The notes under the pieces were generated by a model that saw nothing but the letters and a program-made list of their open reading frames with translations, did no database searches and was not told the DNA's origin. A stretch of 64,000 nucleotides of DNA from Pollutimonas sp036675275 (GTDB lineage Bacteria; Pseudomonadota; Gammaproteobacteria; Burkholderiales; Burkholderiaceae_B), in assembly GCA_036675275.1 (NCBI GenBank), contig JAKFFG010000010.1, positions 113,621-177,620 of the forward strand. Reading direction: 5' to 3'. The translations under genes were made by a program, and so were the position numbers. Of the stretch, positions 17,376 to 28,897 are shown piece after piece; position 1 is the first letter of the stretch, and each line of letters opens with the position of its first letter.

Positions 17376-17434
17376 TGCATCTCAACTGGGAGACCATCAA
17401 GGGCTTGGACATTGCTTTTTAAGCAAAGGACAAT

Positions 17435-17474
17435 AAAAAAATGCGGCGCCATTTCTCGAAAAATGGCGCCGCAT
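17435..17474 (-). terminator. Strong intrinsic terminator (perfect 14-bp stem)
   Basis: ATGCGGCGCCATTT (17441-17454) and AAATGGCGCCGCAT (17461-17474) are perfect complements around a six-base loop. On the minus strand the hairpin is followed by six T, so it terminates the acyl-CoA dehydrogenase transcript. As a hairpin it may also slow transcription arriving from the enoyl-CoA hydratase side. Confidence 0.9.
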
Positions 17475-17529
17475 TCGCATGGCGCACTAGCACTGAGTAT
17501 CCGCCTTATGGGTGCGCCGCACGCCGCGA

Positions 17530-18675
17530 TTACGAAAACGCGTCGATCCCTGTAAGGTGACGACCGATGATAAGCTGATTGATCTGGGTCGTGCCATCGG
17601 GAATGGTCAACATCCGCGCATTACGGAAATGCCGCTCGACCGGGAACTCCTTGGCCAAGCCGAACGCACCCATAATCTGTATGGCTTTAGAAGTGACCCG
17701 TTGAGCCGCTTCAGTCGTAAACGATTTGGCGATCGATGCCTCCACATCACAGCGCTTACCGCTGCTGAGCATGGAAAGGGCGCGATACACCAGAAGCTGA
17801 GAGGCAGAAATGTCGGTGGCCATGTCTGCCAGCATAGCCTGGATCAACTGATGCCCCGCAATGGGTTTGCCAAACTGGACTCTTTCCTTGGCATATGCAA
17901 TGCCAGCCTCCAGCGCCGCGCGTGCAATACCTAGCGCCAAGCATGACACGAAACACCGAGAACGCGCGAAACCCTTCATCGCTTCGCGCATACCGGCACC
18001 TAGTTCCCCGAGCAAGTTCTCTTCCGATACCACGACGTCGTCAAACGACACCTGGCACAAGGGCCAGCCGTTCAAGCCTAGCTTGTCGATTTCCCTAGGT
18101 TTGAACCCATGCTCTTCTCGGTCAACAAGAAACATGGAAAACTCATTCTCGTCGGTGCGGGCTACGACAGTCACTACATCAGCAACCGTAGCGTTCGACG
18201 TCCACATCTTCTCACCGGATATTCGAAAATATTTGCCGTCTTTCACCGCGCGGGTGCGCATCTCTCGCACGCTGGATCCCATACCTGGCTCGCTTATGGC
18301 TGAACAACCTATCATTTCACCTGTCGTCAGCTTTGGCAGATAGCGTTCCTTGAGGGCGTCCGAACCATTGCTGAAGATTTTCAACGCCGCACCCTCCGAT
18401 ACCCATGCAATGCCCGCCACGTCTGGCGCGACCTTGGCCAATTCTTCGAATAATAGGCCGCTGGTCAGAAAGTCGAGCCCGAGGCCTCCGCCTGCTTCGG
18501 GCACCCACCCTGAACCCACGCCATATGGCGCCATCACTCTCATCACTTCCAACGCCGCATCCCGAGAAAACGGCTTATCCTTGAACTCCTTGGCGAGTGG
18601 GGCGACATCACGTTGTACTAGACGCGTCCAGCCGTCCAATGCCATTTGTTGGTCTTCTGTCAGTTCAAAGTTCAT
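17530..18675 (-). CDS. Acyl-CoA dehydrogenase
   Basis: A 381-residue flavoenzyme of the acyl-CoA dehydrogenase family. Present are GEMIGCSAISEPGMGSS (119-135), YFRISGEKMWTSNATVAD (149-166) and the helical C-terminal domain with RVQFGKPIAGHQLIQ (265-279). In the usual catalytic-base motif (Y/x)EGT, this protein has IPDGTTQI with Asp360 where most members have Glu. That is a conservative change but one that may mark a special substrate such as an alicyclic or branched acid. The ATG at 18675 is preceded by GAAGG. It follows the flavoprotein gene by 49 bp. Confidence 0.9.
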   Translation of the reverse strand: MNFELTEDQQMALDGWTRLVQRDVAPLAKEFKDKPFSRDAALEVMRVMAPYGVGSGWVPEAGGGLGLDFLTSGLLFEELAKVAPDVAGIAWVSEGAALKIFSNGSDALKERYLPKLTTGEMIGCSAISEPGMGSSVREMRTRAVKDGKYFRISGEKMWTSNATVADVVTVVARTDENEFSMFLVDREEHGFKPREIDKLGLNGWPLCQVSFDDVVVSEENLLGELGAGMREAMKGFARSRCFVSCLALGIARAALEAGIAYAKERVQFGKPIAGHQLIQAMLADMATDISASQLLVYRALSMLSSGKRCDVEASIAKSFTTEAAQRVTSKAIQIMGAFGLAKEFPVERHFRNARMLTIPDGTTQINQLIIGRHLTGIDAFS

Positions 18676-18724
18676 AAATTTACCTTCGATGTTTCCTATT
18701 ATGAATGGCGATGGACGTGTCGAT

Positions 18725-20383
18725 TTAGCGTACCGGCACGGTTTCATGGATGAGTTCGCCAGCGTCCGACTTCCGGAATCCAATATGCTGGAGCCAACTA
18801 CTATCATCACGTTGTGGGTAGTCAGTACGCTGGTGAGCACCGCGACTCTCTGTGCGCAGGAGCGCCGCAGTAATGATCATGCGAGCCGTAATAGCCATAT
18901 GTTTGGCCTCGAACAAACCTGCCAACTCCATCAAGCTGGCACTGCCCGCTTGTTCGAGTTCGCTTTCGATGAGATGGAGCTTGGTCAAACCATCTTTCAG
19001 GACGTTGCCAGTTCGCCAAATTCCAGCTGACTCGGCAAGGAGAAGCCGAATCGATTCCTTGGCGTCCTGGACCGCAGTACTGTCCCTCGCGGACTGGCTG
19101 GACAGCGGACTCAATGCATGCTTTGCAGCATCCCTTACCACCTTCGCATTTCGTGAAACCATATGTCTTGCGGCATTTCGTCCAGCGACGGCTCCGAACA
19201 CCAGCGTGTCGGTGCAACCATTTCCCGCTATGCGGCTCGCACCATGTATGCCGCCACTTGATTCTCCTCCGACAAACAAGCCGGGAACACCAGTCCATCC
19301 GTCCTGGTCGATGAGGGCTCCACCCATCGTGCTATGGGCAGCCGGTGCAACGATAGGGCTGCGCTCGGACGGTTCGAGACCAGCCGCGCGCAAACGTTTG
19401 CAATGGGAAACATAGCTATTGAGCACATCCGGAGGAATTACAGTCGTATCAAAGATAACGCCGCCCTCCGGAAAACCCCGCCCTTCATCCAGCTCTTGCT
19501 GTATGAACAATGACATCTTGGCCTTTTCAATGCCACGCTCGCCCAGAGGCGGGTTGTAGCGCATCATGAATCGCTCGCCTTTTGCGTTTCGCAGTTGGGC
19601 GCCGTCCCCCAGCATCGCTGTAGGCATTTCCATGCCTGCGCAGGCATGCGGCCATACCGTCACGACGGGTTCAAACTGTACAAACTCCATGTCGATCATT
19701 TGAGCGCCTGCATCGATCATAAGACCGTATGCGTCAGCAGCCACATCAGCAGGATAGGTGCTGCCTGCATAGAGTTGGCCAATGCCCCCCATAGCGACGA
19801 CCACGGCGCGCGCATCGACCACAAGCACGGATTGTGTTTGCGGCTTCCAGAGCAAAGCGCCTCTCACGCAGTCATCATGGTTGACAATATGCAGAATCTT
19901 ATAACCCGCTATAGCACGCACGTTCTCTTGCTGCGCCTTGTGGATCAAGGCTTCGAGTATTGCGCGGCCAGTTCCTTCCGGTACGAACACGGAGCGCGGA
20001 TAAGAGTTGCCCGACAAATGGCGTTGGCGCACTCTGCCGCTCGATGTTGGGCCTGCGCCTTGCTCACGTGCAAAAGGCACGCCCAGTTCATCGAGACTCC
20101 GAAATGCACTTACCGACTCATATGCAAGGACTCGGGCGAGACGTTTGTCATTCAACTGGTATCCACCATGGATCATGTCAGCAAGGAAAACCTCGGGCGT
20201 ATCCCTGGCGTCCGCATGGCCCAGTGGCGCATTGAAACCAATAACGAACGGGGATGCACCTCTTGCCCTATACGCGATCATGACTTCTGCACCATGCTGT
20301 CGCGCCGCTAGCGCAGCACGATAGCCAGCAAGGCCTCCGCCTAGGACCAATACGTCGGTCTCGACATATTCCATTTTTATCAT
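18725..20383 (-). CDS. FAD-dependent oxidoreductase, SdhA/FrdA flavoprotein-like
   Basis: A 552-residue flavoprotein from the fumarate reductase/succinate dehydrogenase/L-aspartate oxidase family. The dinucleotide motif GGGLAG is at 15-20, with RSVFVPEGTGRAILEAL and GGIHGASRIAGNGCTDTLVFGAVAGRNAA later, equivalent to the FAD-contact region of SdhA. There is no iron-sulfur or membrane partner gene nearby, so electrons must go to another carrier. The ATG at 20383 has GGAG upstream; longer in-frame extensions to 20590 would overlap the divergent LysR gene. It probably forms an operon with the dehydrogenase gene. Confidence 0.85.
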   Translation of the reverse strand: MIKMEYVETDVLVLGGGLAGYRAALAARQHGAEVMIAYRARGASPFVIGFNAPLGHADARDTPEVFLADMIHGGYQLNDKRLARVLAYESVSAFRSLDELGVPFAREQGAGPTSSGRVRQRHLSGNSYPRSVFVPEGTGRAILEALIHKAQQENVRAIAGYKILHIVNHDDCVRGALLWKPQTQSVLVVDARAVVVAMGGIGQLYAGSTYPADVAADAYGLMIDAGAQMIDMEFVQFEPVVTVWPHACAGMEMPTAMLGDGAQLRNAKGERFMMRYNPPLGERGIEKAKMSLFIQQELDEGRGFPEGGVIFDTTVIPPDVLNSYVSHCKRLRAAGLEPSERSPIVAPAAHSTMGGALIDQDGWTGVPGLFVGGESSGGIHGASRIAGNGCTDTLVFGAVAGRNAARHMVSRNAKVVRDAAKHALSPLSSQSARDSTAVQDAKESIRLLLAESAGIWRTGNVLKDGLTKLHLIESELEQAGSASLMELAGLFEAKHMAITARMIITAALLRTESRGAHQRTDYPQRDDSSWLQHIGFRKSDAGELIHETVPVR

Positions 20384-20490
20384 TCGATCCAACTCCAAAG
20401 CAGCCGGCATTCCTGCCGACGCCGCGCCATTTATTGATTCCACGGCTCGTGACCCTACCGCGATACAAGGTAGATGATCCGTGATGGAGC

Positions 20491-21447
20491 ATGAGGACCG
20501 CAAGCGATATGAAATTGTTCGCTCATGAGTATTTGGAATATACTTTACACATGCATTGGCATCTTCCCTCCCTCTCGGCGCTGCGTACATTCGAAGCTGC
20601 CGAACGTCACATGAGCTTTACGAAGGCCGCCGTCGAACTCAATTTGACACAAAGCGCTGTCAGCCGTCAGGTACGACTCATGGAGGACTATCTGGGCGTC
20701 GAATTGTTTCGACGCATCAATCAAAGGCTTTCCGTTACCGAGGCGGGCCGCACGTACGCCGAAGATGTACGCCGTTCACTGCATTCCCTGCAGGAAGCGA
20801 CACTAAAGCTGCTTTCGTATCAGGAGCAAGGCGGCATTCTGCACGTCGCAACGCCCTCTGCCTTCGGCGTGAAATGGCTGATCCCGCGCCTACATACCTT
20901 CTACAGCGAGCACCCCGACATACTTCTGGATGTTCTTACTCGCAGCAAACCATTCGACCTGGAGTCCGAGCAGTTAGACGTGGCCATCCACTACGGAAGT
21001 AATGACTGGCCGAATGTGGTGGCTGATCCGCTGGTCGGCCGAGTGCTGGTACCGGTTTGTTCGCCCGCATACTTGAAAACCATCGGTCCCGTAAAATCTC
21101 CAAAAGACCTGGAAAAGGCGGCCCTTTTACAGCACACGCGCAGGCCCAATCGGTGGCAAGAATGGTTCGAAGCGCACGGTGCCAATAGCGCGACAGCCTG
21201 GACCGGCGCTCGCTTTGAACACTTCTACCTCATTACCCAAGCAGCGATGGCCGGACTAGGCATCGGCTTGCTTCCCCGCATGTTTGTCGAAGAAGAGGCG
21301 AAGTCCGGCAGACTCGTCATGTTGTTTGATGATGCATTTGAAAGCAACGATGCCTACCACCTTGTCTATCCGGAGCACAAGCGCAACGACCCGAAAGTCG
21401 ACAAGTTCCGAAAATGGATACTTAAGCAAGCGAAAGGCGATATTTGA
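20491..21447 (+). CDS. LysR-family regulator (GcvA-like)
   Basis: A 318-residue LysR protein. The helix-turn-helix region reads LPSLSALRTFEAAERHMSFTK and LTQSAVSRQVRLMEDYLG, characteristic of the GcvA branch. The effector domain starts near GGILHVATPSAFGVKWLIPRL. Starts at 20491 (used) and 20551 (matching the shortest relatives) are both plausible. It is divergent from the flavoprotein-dehydrogenase operon across about 107 bp, so it likely controls the cassette. It converges on the CoA-transferase gene. Confidence 0.88.
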   Translation: MRTASDMKLFAHEYLEYTLHMHWHLPSLSALRTFEAAERHMSFTKAAVELNLTQSAVSRQVRLMEDYLGVELFRRINQRLSVTEAGRTYAEDVRRSLHSLQEATLKLLSYQEQGGILHVATPSAFGVKWLIPRLHTFYSEHPDILLDVLTRSKPFDLESEQLDVAIHYGSNDWPNVVADPLVGRVLVPVCSPAYLKTIGPVKSPKDLEKAALLQHTRRPNRWQEWFEAHGANSATAWTGARFEHFYLITQAAMAGLGIGLLPRMFVEEEAKSGRLVMLFDDAFESNDAYHLVYPEHKRNDPKVDKFRKWILKQAKGDI

Positions 21448-21465
21448 CCTGCGCATAACCCAACG

Positions 21466-22680
21466 CTAGATAATGCTTTCGCTTTTCAGCGTCTGGATTT
21501 CTTCGTCGTCAATACCAAGCCACTCACTCAATACTGACTCATTGTGTTCGCCCAGCAATGGCGGCGCGCTCCAGTCTGACCCGATGTCGAAGTCCGAAAA
21601 CTTGGTTGCTGCCCCCACCTGAGGCAACACACCATAAACAGGATGCTCCACAGAACAAAGCATGTTGCGGTGCAAAACCTGCCGATGGTTGAATACTTGT
21701 TCCATATTGTTCACAGGAGCGCAAGGGACCTTGGCGGCGGTCAGGCTGGCATTGAGCTCGCGAGTACGGAACTTCCGGACTTCCGGGTCGAGAATTTCGT
21801 ATAGTGCATCCCGATTCTCGACACGACCTACCAGATCCTTGAACCTGGCATCGTCCAATAGGTCTTCTCTTCCCAGCACCTTTACGAAAGCTTCCCAGAG
21901 ATTCTGGTAGCCAGCACCGATGACAGTCCAGCCGTCTGCGGTCTCAAAGGCTTTGTAGGGAGCTTGTTGAGAGTGCTCCGAACCCCATTTCCCCGGGTTG
22001 TTCCCGGTAATAAGATATTCAATTGCAGCGTTCGTCAGAAAGGCGACTTCGCTCTCCAGCAGGCTGGTCTCCACCTTTTGTCCTTTCCCGGTGATGTGGC
22101 GCTGTAACAGCGCAGCCAGCACGCCGGAGTAGCAATTCATTCCCGCCACGATATCAAAGGCCGAGGTGCCAAGTTTAATAGGCTTTCCGTCACGCTCGCC
22201 CGTGATGCTCATGTAGCCCCCAATCGCCTGTATCGTTAGATCGAACGCGCCTTCTTTCATATCCGGTCCGTCTGCGCCCAGCCCCGAAATAGAGCCGAAA
22301 ATAAGCTTCGGATTGGCAGCGGCCAGTTTCTCATATCCCAGGCCAAGCCGACCCATGACGTCAGGCCGGAAGTTCTCCAACACTACATCCGCCCCCTCAC
22401 AAAGTTTGAACGCCAGATCTCGGCCTTTTTCGGTCTTCAAGTCCAGTGTAAGAGAACGTTTGTTGCGGTTCGTGGCGAGGAAGGTAAGACCTATTTCATG
22501 GTGGAAGGGAGGCCCTTGGGTACGCAACGGATCGCCTAGGCCTGGCATTTCAACCTTGACGACTTCAGCACCCAGGTCTGCTAAAAGCATCGCACAATAC
22601 GGTCCCGAGAACACACGCGTAAAGTCGACGACCTTAATTCCGTCGAGGGGCTTTGTCTTGGCTTTATCTGTTTGTGTCAT
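21466..22680 (-). CDS. CaiB/BaiF (class III) CoA-transferase
   Basis: A 404-residue family III CoA-transferase. It has the GIKVVDFTRVFSGPYCAMLLADLGAEVVKVE Rossmann opening, NRNKRSLTLDLK, and Asp176 (SAFDIVAG) at the position of the covalent-catalysis aspartate of formyl-CoA transferase. It would activate an incoming acid by CoA exchange, the entry step for the dehydrogenase and hydratase in the same cassette. There are only 18 bp between its stop and that of the convergent LysR gene. Confidence 0.92.
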   Translation of the reverse strand: MTQTDKAKTKPLDGIKVVDFTRVFSGPYCAMLLADLGAEVVKVEMPGLGDPLRTQGPPFHHEIGLTFLATNRNKRSLTLDLKTEKGRDLAFKLCEGADVVLENFRPDVMGRLGLGYEKLAAANPKLIFGSISGLGADGPDMKEGAFDLTIQAIGGYMSITGERDGKPIKLGTSAFDIVAGMNCYSGVLAALLQRHITGKGQKVETSLLESEVAFLTNAAIEYLITGNNPGKWGSEHSQQAPYKAFETADGWTVIGAGYQNLWEAFVKVLGREDLLDDARFKDLVGRVENRDALYEILDPEVRKFRTRELNASLTAAKVPCAPVNNMEQVFNHRQVLHRNMLCSVEHPVYGVLPQVGAATKFSDFDIGSDWSAPPLLGEHNESVLSEWLGIDDEEIQTLKSESII

Positions 22681-22886
22681 GCTTTGTTGTCCAGGCTATG
22701 TAGTTGAAGAATGAACGTCTATCGGCTGAATCCGATTATCGACATTCGGCATAGCAGGGACAAGCGACGATAAGTCACGTGCTGATGAGTTTTAGGACTA
22801 GTGGCGTGCGATTCAATGACTCGCCATTGTTAGTCCAGACCCCTGACCACACACAGTATGGGCCAATCTAAAAAACAGTAAACAAT

Positions 22887-22920
22887 AAAAAATCCCAGCA
22901 AGCACAAAGCTTACTGGGAT
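22887..22920 (-). terminator. Intrinsic terminator of ssb
   Basis: ATCCCAG (22892-22898) pairs with CTGGGAT (22914-22920), with extra AAGC/GCTT pairing inside. On the minus strand the hairpin runs into a run of T. It is placed 29 bp after the ssb stop, equivalent to the terminator behind the ssb relic at 14908. Confidence 0.8.
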
Positions 22921-22949
22921 GTTGTTTACAAACTCAACGAAGGTCGGGT

Positions 22950-23441
22950 CTAAAAAGGAACGTCGTCATCCATATCGGCCAGGTTGGCGGCGGGAGATGC
23001 CTGCGGAGCGGCGGGACGAGGCTGTTGGGCCGGGCGCTGCGCACGGGGCTGGGCTGGGGCCTGGTTGTATTCGTTGCCGCCACCGCCCATGCTGGCGTCG
23101 CCTTCGCGGCCGCCCAGCATTTGCATCTGGTCGGCGACGATGTCGGTGCTGAAGCGGTCGGCGCCGGTGTCTTTGTCTTGCCACTTGCGCGTTTTAAGAC
23201 GCCCTTCCACATACACCGAACGACCCTTTTTGAGGTATTCGCCGGCGATTTCCGCGAGACGGTTGTAGAACACCACGCGATGCCATTCGGTTTCTTCGCG
23301 CTTTTCGCCGCTGGCCTTGTCTTTCCATTGCGAGGTAGTGGCAATGGAAACGTTGCAGATGGCTGCGCCGTCAGGGCTGTAGCGGACTTCGGGGTCTCGT
23401 CCGAGGTTGCCGACGAGAATGACTTTGTTGACTGAGGCCAT
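22950..23441 (-). CDS. ssb: Single-stranded DNA-binding protein
   Basis: A 163-residue SSB. The OB fold occupies about residues 1-110 (MASVNKVILVGNLGRDPEVRYS, TEWHRVVFYNRLAEIAGEYLKKGRSVYVEGRL). A Gly- and Gln/Pro-rich linker follows, and the conserved acidic tip DDDVPF docks repair and replication partners. This is the functional copy; a truncated relative lies at 14908-15285. The arrangement ssb, MFS gene, then divergent uvrA is familiar to me from Bordetella relatives and is probably ancestral. Confidence 0.97.
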   Translation of the reverse strand: MASVNKVILVGNLGRDPEVRYSPDGAAICNVSIATTSQWKDKASGEKREETEWHRVVFYNRLAEIAGEYLKKGRSVYVEGRLKTRKWQDKDTGADRFSTDIVADQMQMLGGREGDASMGGGGNEYNQAPAQPRAQRPAQQPRPAAPQASPAANLADMDDDVPF

Positions 23442-23545
23442 GACAATACCTTTAACTTGAAATTTTTACGTTATCGCTATTATCGACGATAACAGGGCTA
23501 CTTTCCATATGCTTGCGTACTATTGCGCTGGACCGAAACAGCCGT

Positions 23546-24754
23546 TCAGGACGGCGACCTGAAGCCGCGGGCGGTCAGGAACCAGGCGAATGCCAGGCCT
23601 GCCGAAACCAGGAACACGGCAGACGAGCGGTCGTTCGCCGCCAGCAGGCCGCCCACCACGCCGCCAGCGAATATGCCCAGTGACTGGGCCGTATTGTAGA
23701 AGCCCAGGGCCAGGCCCTTGTACTCGGGAGGCGCTACGCGCGAAACCAGTGACGGCTGCAGCGCTTCCAGTATATTGAACGCAATAAAAAACCCCACCAG
23801 CGTGGCGACCGTCCCGAAGAAACTATTGCTGGCCAGGGGCATCAAAGCCAGGACCACCACCAGGCCCGCCACCGCGACTTCCATGGCCAATTTATGGGCG
23901 TGCCGCGTCTCGGTATAGAAGACTGCCGGCACCATCAATACAAAGGACAGCAAAATGACCGGCAGGTACACCTCCCACAAATGCGCCGAATCGTAGCCGC
24001 CCAGGGTGGAAAGCAGTCCGGGCGCCACAATGAAGAGGGCCATCAGGATGAAATGCAAGCAGAATACGCCAAAGTTCAGCCGCAATAAATCGGCGTGCCC
24101 CAGCACGTCGCGCGGACTCGCCTGCACGATGGGCGCTTTCGCCGCGGGTACGGATGGCACAGCGAAGGCTGCAATCAGCAAGCACACGAAGCCCAGGATG
24201 CTGATGGCCCAGAACAGGCCCGACAAGCCGAACTCGCCCACCAGCATGGGAGACATTACCAGCGACACGGCAAACGAAATGCCTATGGAACCGCCCACCA
24301 TAGCCATGGCGCGTGTGCGCACTTCGGGACGCGTGGCATCGGCGACCCATGCCGTGATGGCCGCCGAAATCGCACCCAGGCCCTGCACTACGCGCCCGAC
24401 GATAATCCAGTCCACATTCGATGCCAGGGCGCAGATAACGCCCCCGATTATAAAGAGCACCATGCCGAAGACGATAACCGGCCGGCGTCCGAAGCGATCC
24501 GACGCCATGCCCAAGGGAATCTGCATGATCGCCTGCGTCAGGCCATAGGCGCCCAATGCCAGCCCCACCCGGGCCGCGTCGTTGCCGCCGGGTATGGCCT
24601 GAGCCGCCACCGCGAAAATGGGCGTAAGCAGGAACAGCCCCAGCATGCGCGAAGCAAACAGCAAGGCAAGCATGACGCTGGCGCGTCGCTCGACAGGGGT
24701 GAGCTTGAGCTTGGTCCGAGGGGATGCAGCATGATGGGTGCTAGGGGTGCTCAT
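23546..24754 (-). CDS. MFS transporter (drug-efflux type)
   Basis: A 402-residue major facilitator with 12 predicted membrane segments. The MFS signature in the first cytoplasmic loop reads GMASDRFGRRPVIV, and segments 4-5 carry GRVVQGLGAISAAITAWVADAT. This resembles drug/proton antiporters, but nothing shows the substrate. It is transcribed toward ssb and divergent from uvrA across 120 bp. Confidence 0.9.
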   Translation of the reverse strand: MSTPSTHHAASPRTKLKLTPVERRASVMLALLFASRMLGLFLLTPIFAVAAQAIPGGNDAARVGLALGAYGLTQAIMQIPLGMASDRFGRRPVIVFGMVLFIIGGVICALASNVDWIIVGRVVQGLGAISAAITAWVADATRPEVRTRAMAMVGGSIGISFAVSLVMSPMLVGEFGLSGLFWAISILGFVCLLIAAFAVPSVPAAKAPIVQASPRDVLGHADLLRLNFGVFCLHFILMALFIVAPGLLSTLGGYDSAHLWEVYLPVILLSFVLMVPAVFYTETRHAHKLAMEVAVAGLVVVLALMPLASNSFFGTVATLVGFFIAFNILEALQPSLVSRVAPPEYKGLALGFYNTAQSLGIFAGGVVGGLLAANDRSSAVFLVSAGLAFAWFLTARGFRSPS

Positions 24755-24874
24755 GAAAAACTCGGTAAATTAATAGCCATGGCCGGCCGCTGTATCAAAA
24801 CATATCAGAACGCTGCACTGCGCACGTAACAGCGCTGCGCGTTATAGTAGCAAGTTAGCCTTTGAAAGACCTTC

Positions 24875-27739
<2,865 letters not shown>

Positions 27740-27755
27740 ACAGAGGTGCGTCCGC

Positions 27756-28889
27756 CTAACCGGCATCCATAGAGAATAGTTGCCGGTGCTCGCGGATCGC
27801 ATAACGGTCCGTCATTCCGGCAATATAGTCAGCGATGGCGCGGGCCTGGGCCAGCGGCTCCGCCCGCCGGTATTCGCTGGTCAGCAGGCGCGGCTCGTTC
27901 TGGAAAGCAACGAACAGCTCGCGCACAATGTTGCGGGCTTTTACCGACATCCGCATCACCCTGCTGTGCCGATACAGGTTTTCCATGAGAAAACGCTTCA
28001 GGGCATCGGCCTGGCTGCGCATCGAGTCGGAGAACGCCGCCAAGGCGGGCGCCTGCCTCACCGCATCCACGCTATCGGGCTGGTGTGTTCGAATATTGGC
28101 CAGGGTGGTTTCGGTGAGATCGATGACCAGCGTGTTGATCATGGCGCGGATGATCTCGGCCACGAGCCGACGCTTTTCGATGTCGGGATGCCGGCTCTTC
28201 ACTTGCGCGTGGTGCTTGGCGAAAATTTCCAGTCCCAGCAATTGCTCGATGGAGATCAGGCCGGACCGGATGCCGTCGTCGATATCGTGATTGTTATAGG
28301 CAATTTCATCTGCCAGATTGGCGATCTGCGCCTCAAGTGAAGGCTGCGCGCGCTCGAGAAACCGTTCGCCCACGTCGCCCAGCAAGCGGGCATGCTTGAC
28401 CGAGCAATGCTTGAGTATGCCTTCGCGTGTTTCAAAACACAGATTCAGGCCGTTGAAGGCGGCATACCGCTCTTCCAACTCGTCGACGACCCGCAGGCTT
28501 TGCAAGTTATGTTCGAATCCGCCGGCGCCCGGCGCAAGTTCGCGCATGCAGGCGTTGAGTTCGTCCTGGCCCGCATGCCCGAAAGGCGTATGGCCAAGAT
28601 CGTGCGCAAGCGAAATGGCTTCCGTCAGATCTTCGTGCAGACCCAGATTGCGCGCCAGCGTGCGGGCAATCTGCGCCACTTCTATGCTGTGCGTAAGCCG
28701 GGTGCGAAACAGGTCGCCCTCATGGTTGATGAAAACCTGCGTTTTATATTCAAGCAGGCGAAAGGCATTGCAATGAATGATGCGGTCACGGTCGCGCTGG
28801 AACTGGCTGCGTCCAGTGGGCGGCGCTTCGGCATGGCGGCGTCCGCGGGTTTGTTCCGGATTGCAGGCGTAAGGCGCGATGATGCTCAT
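27756..28889 (-). CDS. dgt: Deoxyguanosinetriphosphate triphosphohydrolase-like protein
   Basis: A 377-residue HD-domain dNTPase (type 2, dGTPase-like). Metal ligands sit in FRTRLTHSIEVAQIA (His67) and AISLAHDLGHTPFGHAGQDEL (His96-Asp97), with EIAYNNHDIDDGI later. It removes triphosphate from dGTP or other dNTPs and helps balance nucleotide pools. It starts 8 bp after the aroB stop, so it is probably the third gene of an aroK-aroB-dgt operon, a common betaproteobacterial order. Confidence 0.93.
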   Translation of the reverse strand: MSIIAPYACNPEQTRGRRHAEAPPTGRSQFQRDRDRIIHCNAFRLLEYKTQVFINHEGDLFRTRLTHSIEVAQIARTLARNLGLHEDLTEAISLAHDLGHTPFGHAGQDELNACMRELAPGAGGFEHNLQSLRVVDELEERYAAFNGLNLCFETREGILKHCSVKHARLLGDVGERFLERAQPSLEAQIANLADEIAYNNHDIDDGIRSGLISIEQLLGLEIFAKHHAQVKSRHPDIEKRRLVAEIIRAMINTLVIDLTETTLANIRTHQPDSVDAVRQAPALAAFSDSMRSQADALKRFLMENLYRHSRVMRMSVKARNIVRELFVAFQNEPRLLTSEYRRAEPLAQARAIADYIAGMTDRYAIREHRQLFSMDAG

Positions 28890-28897
28890 GTGGGCAC

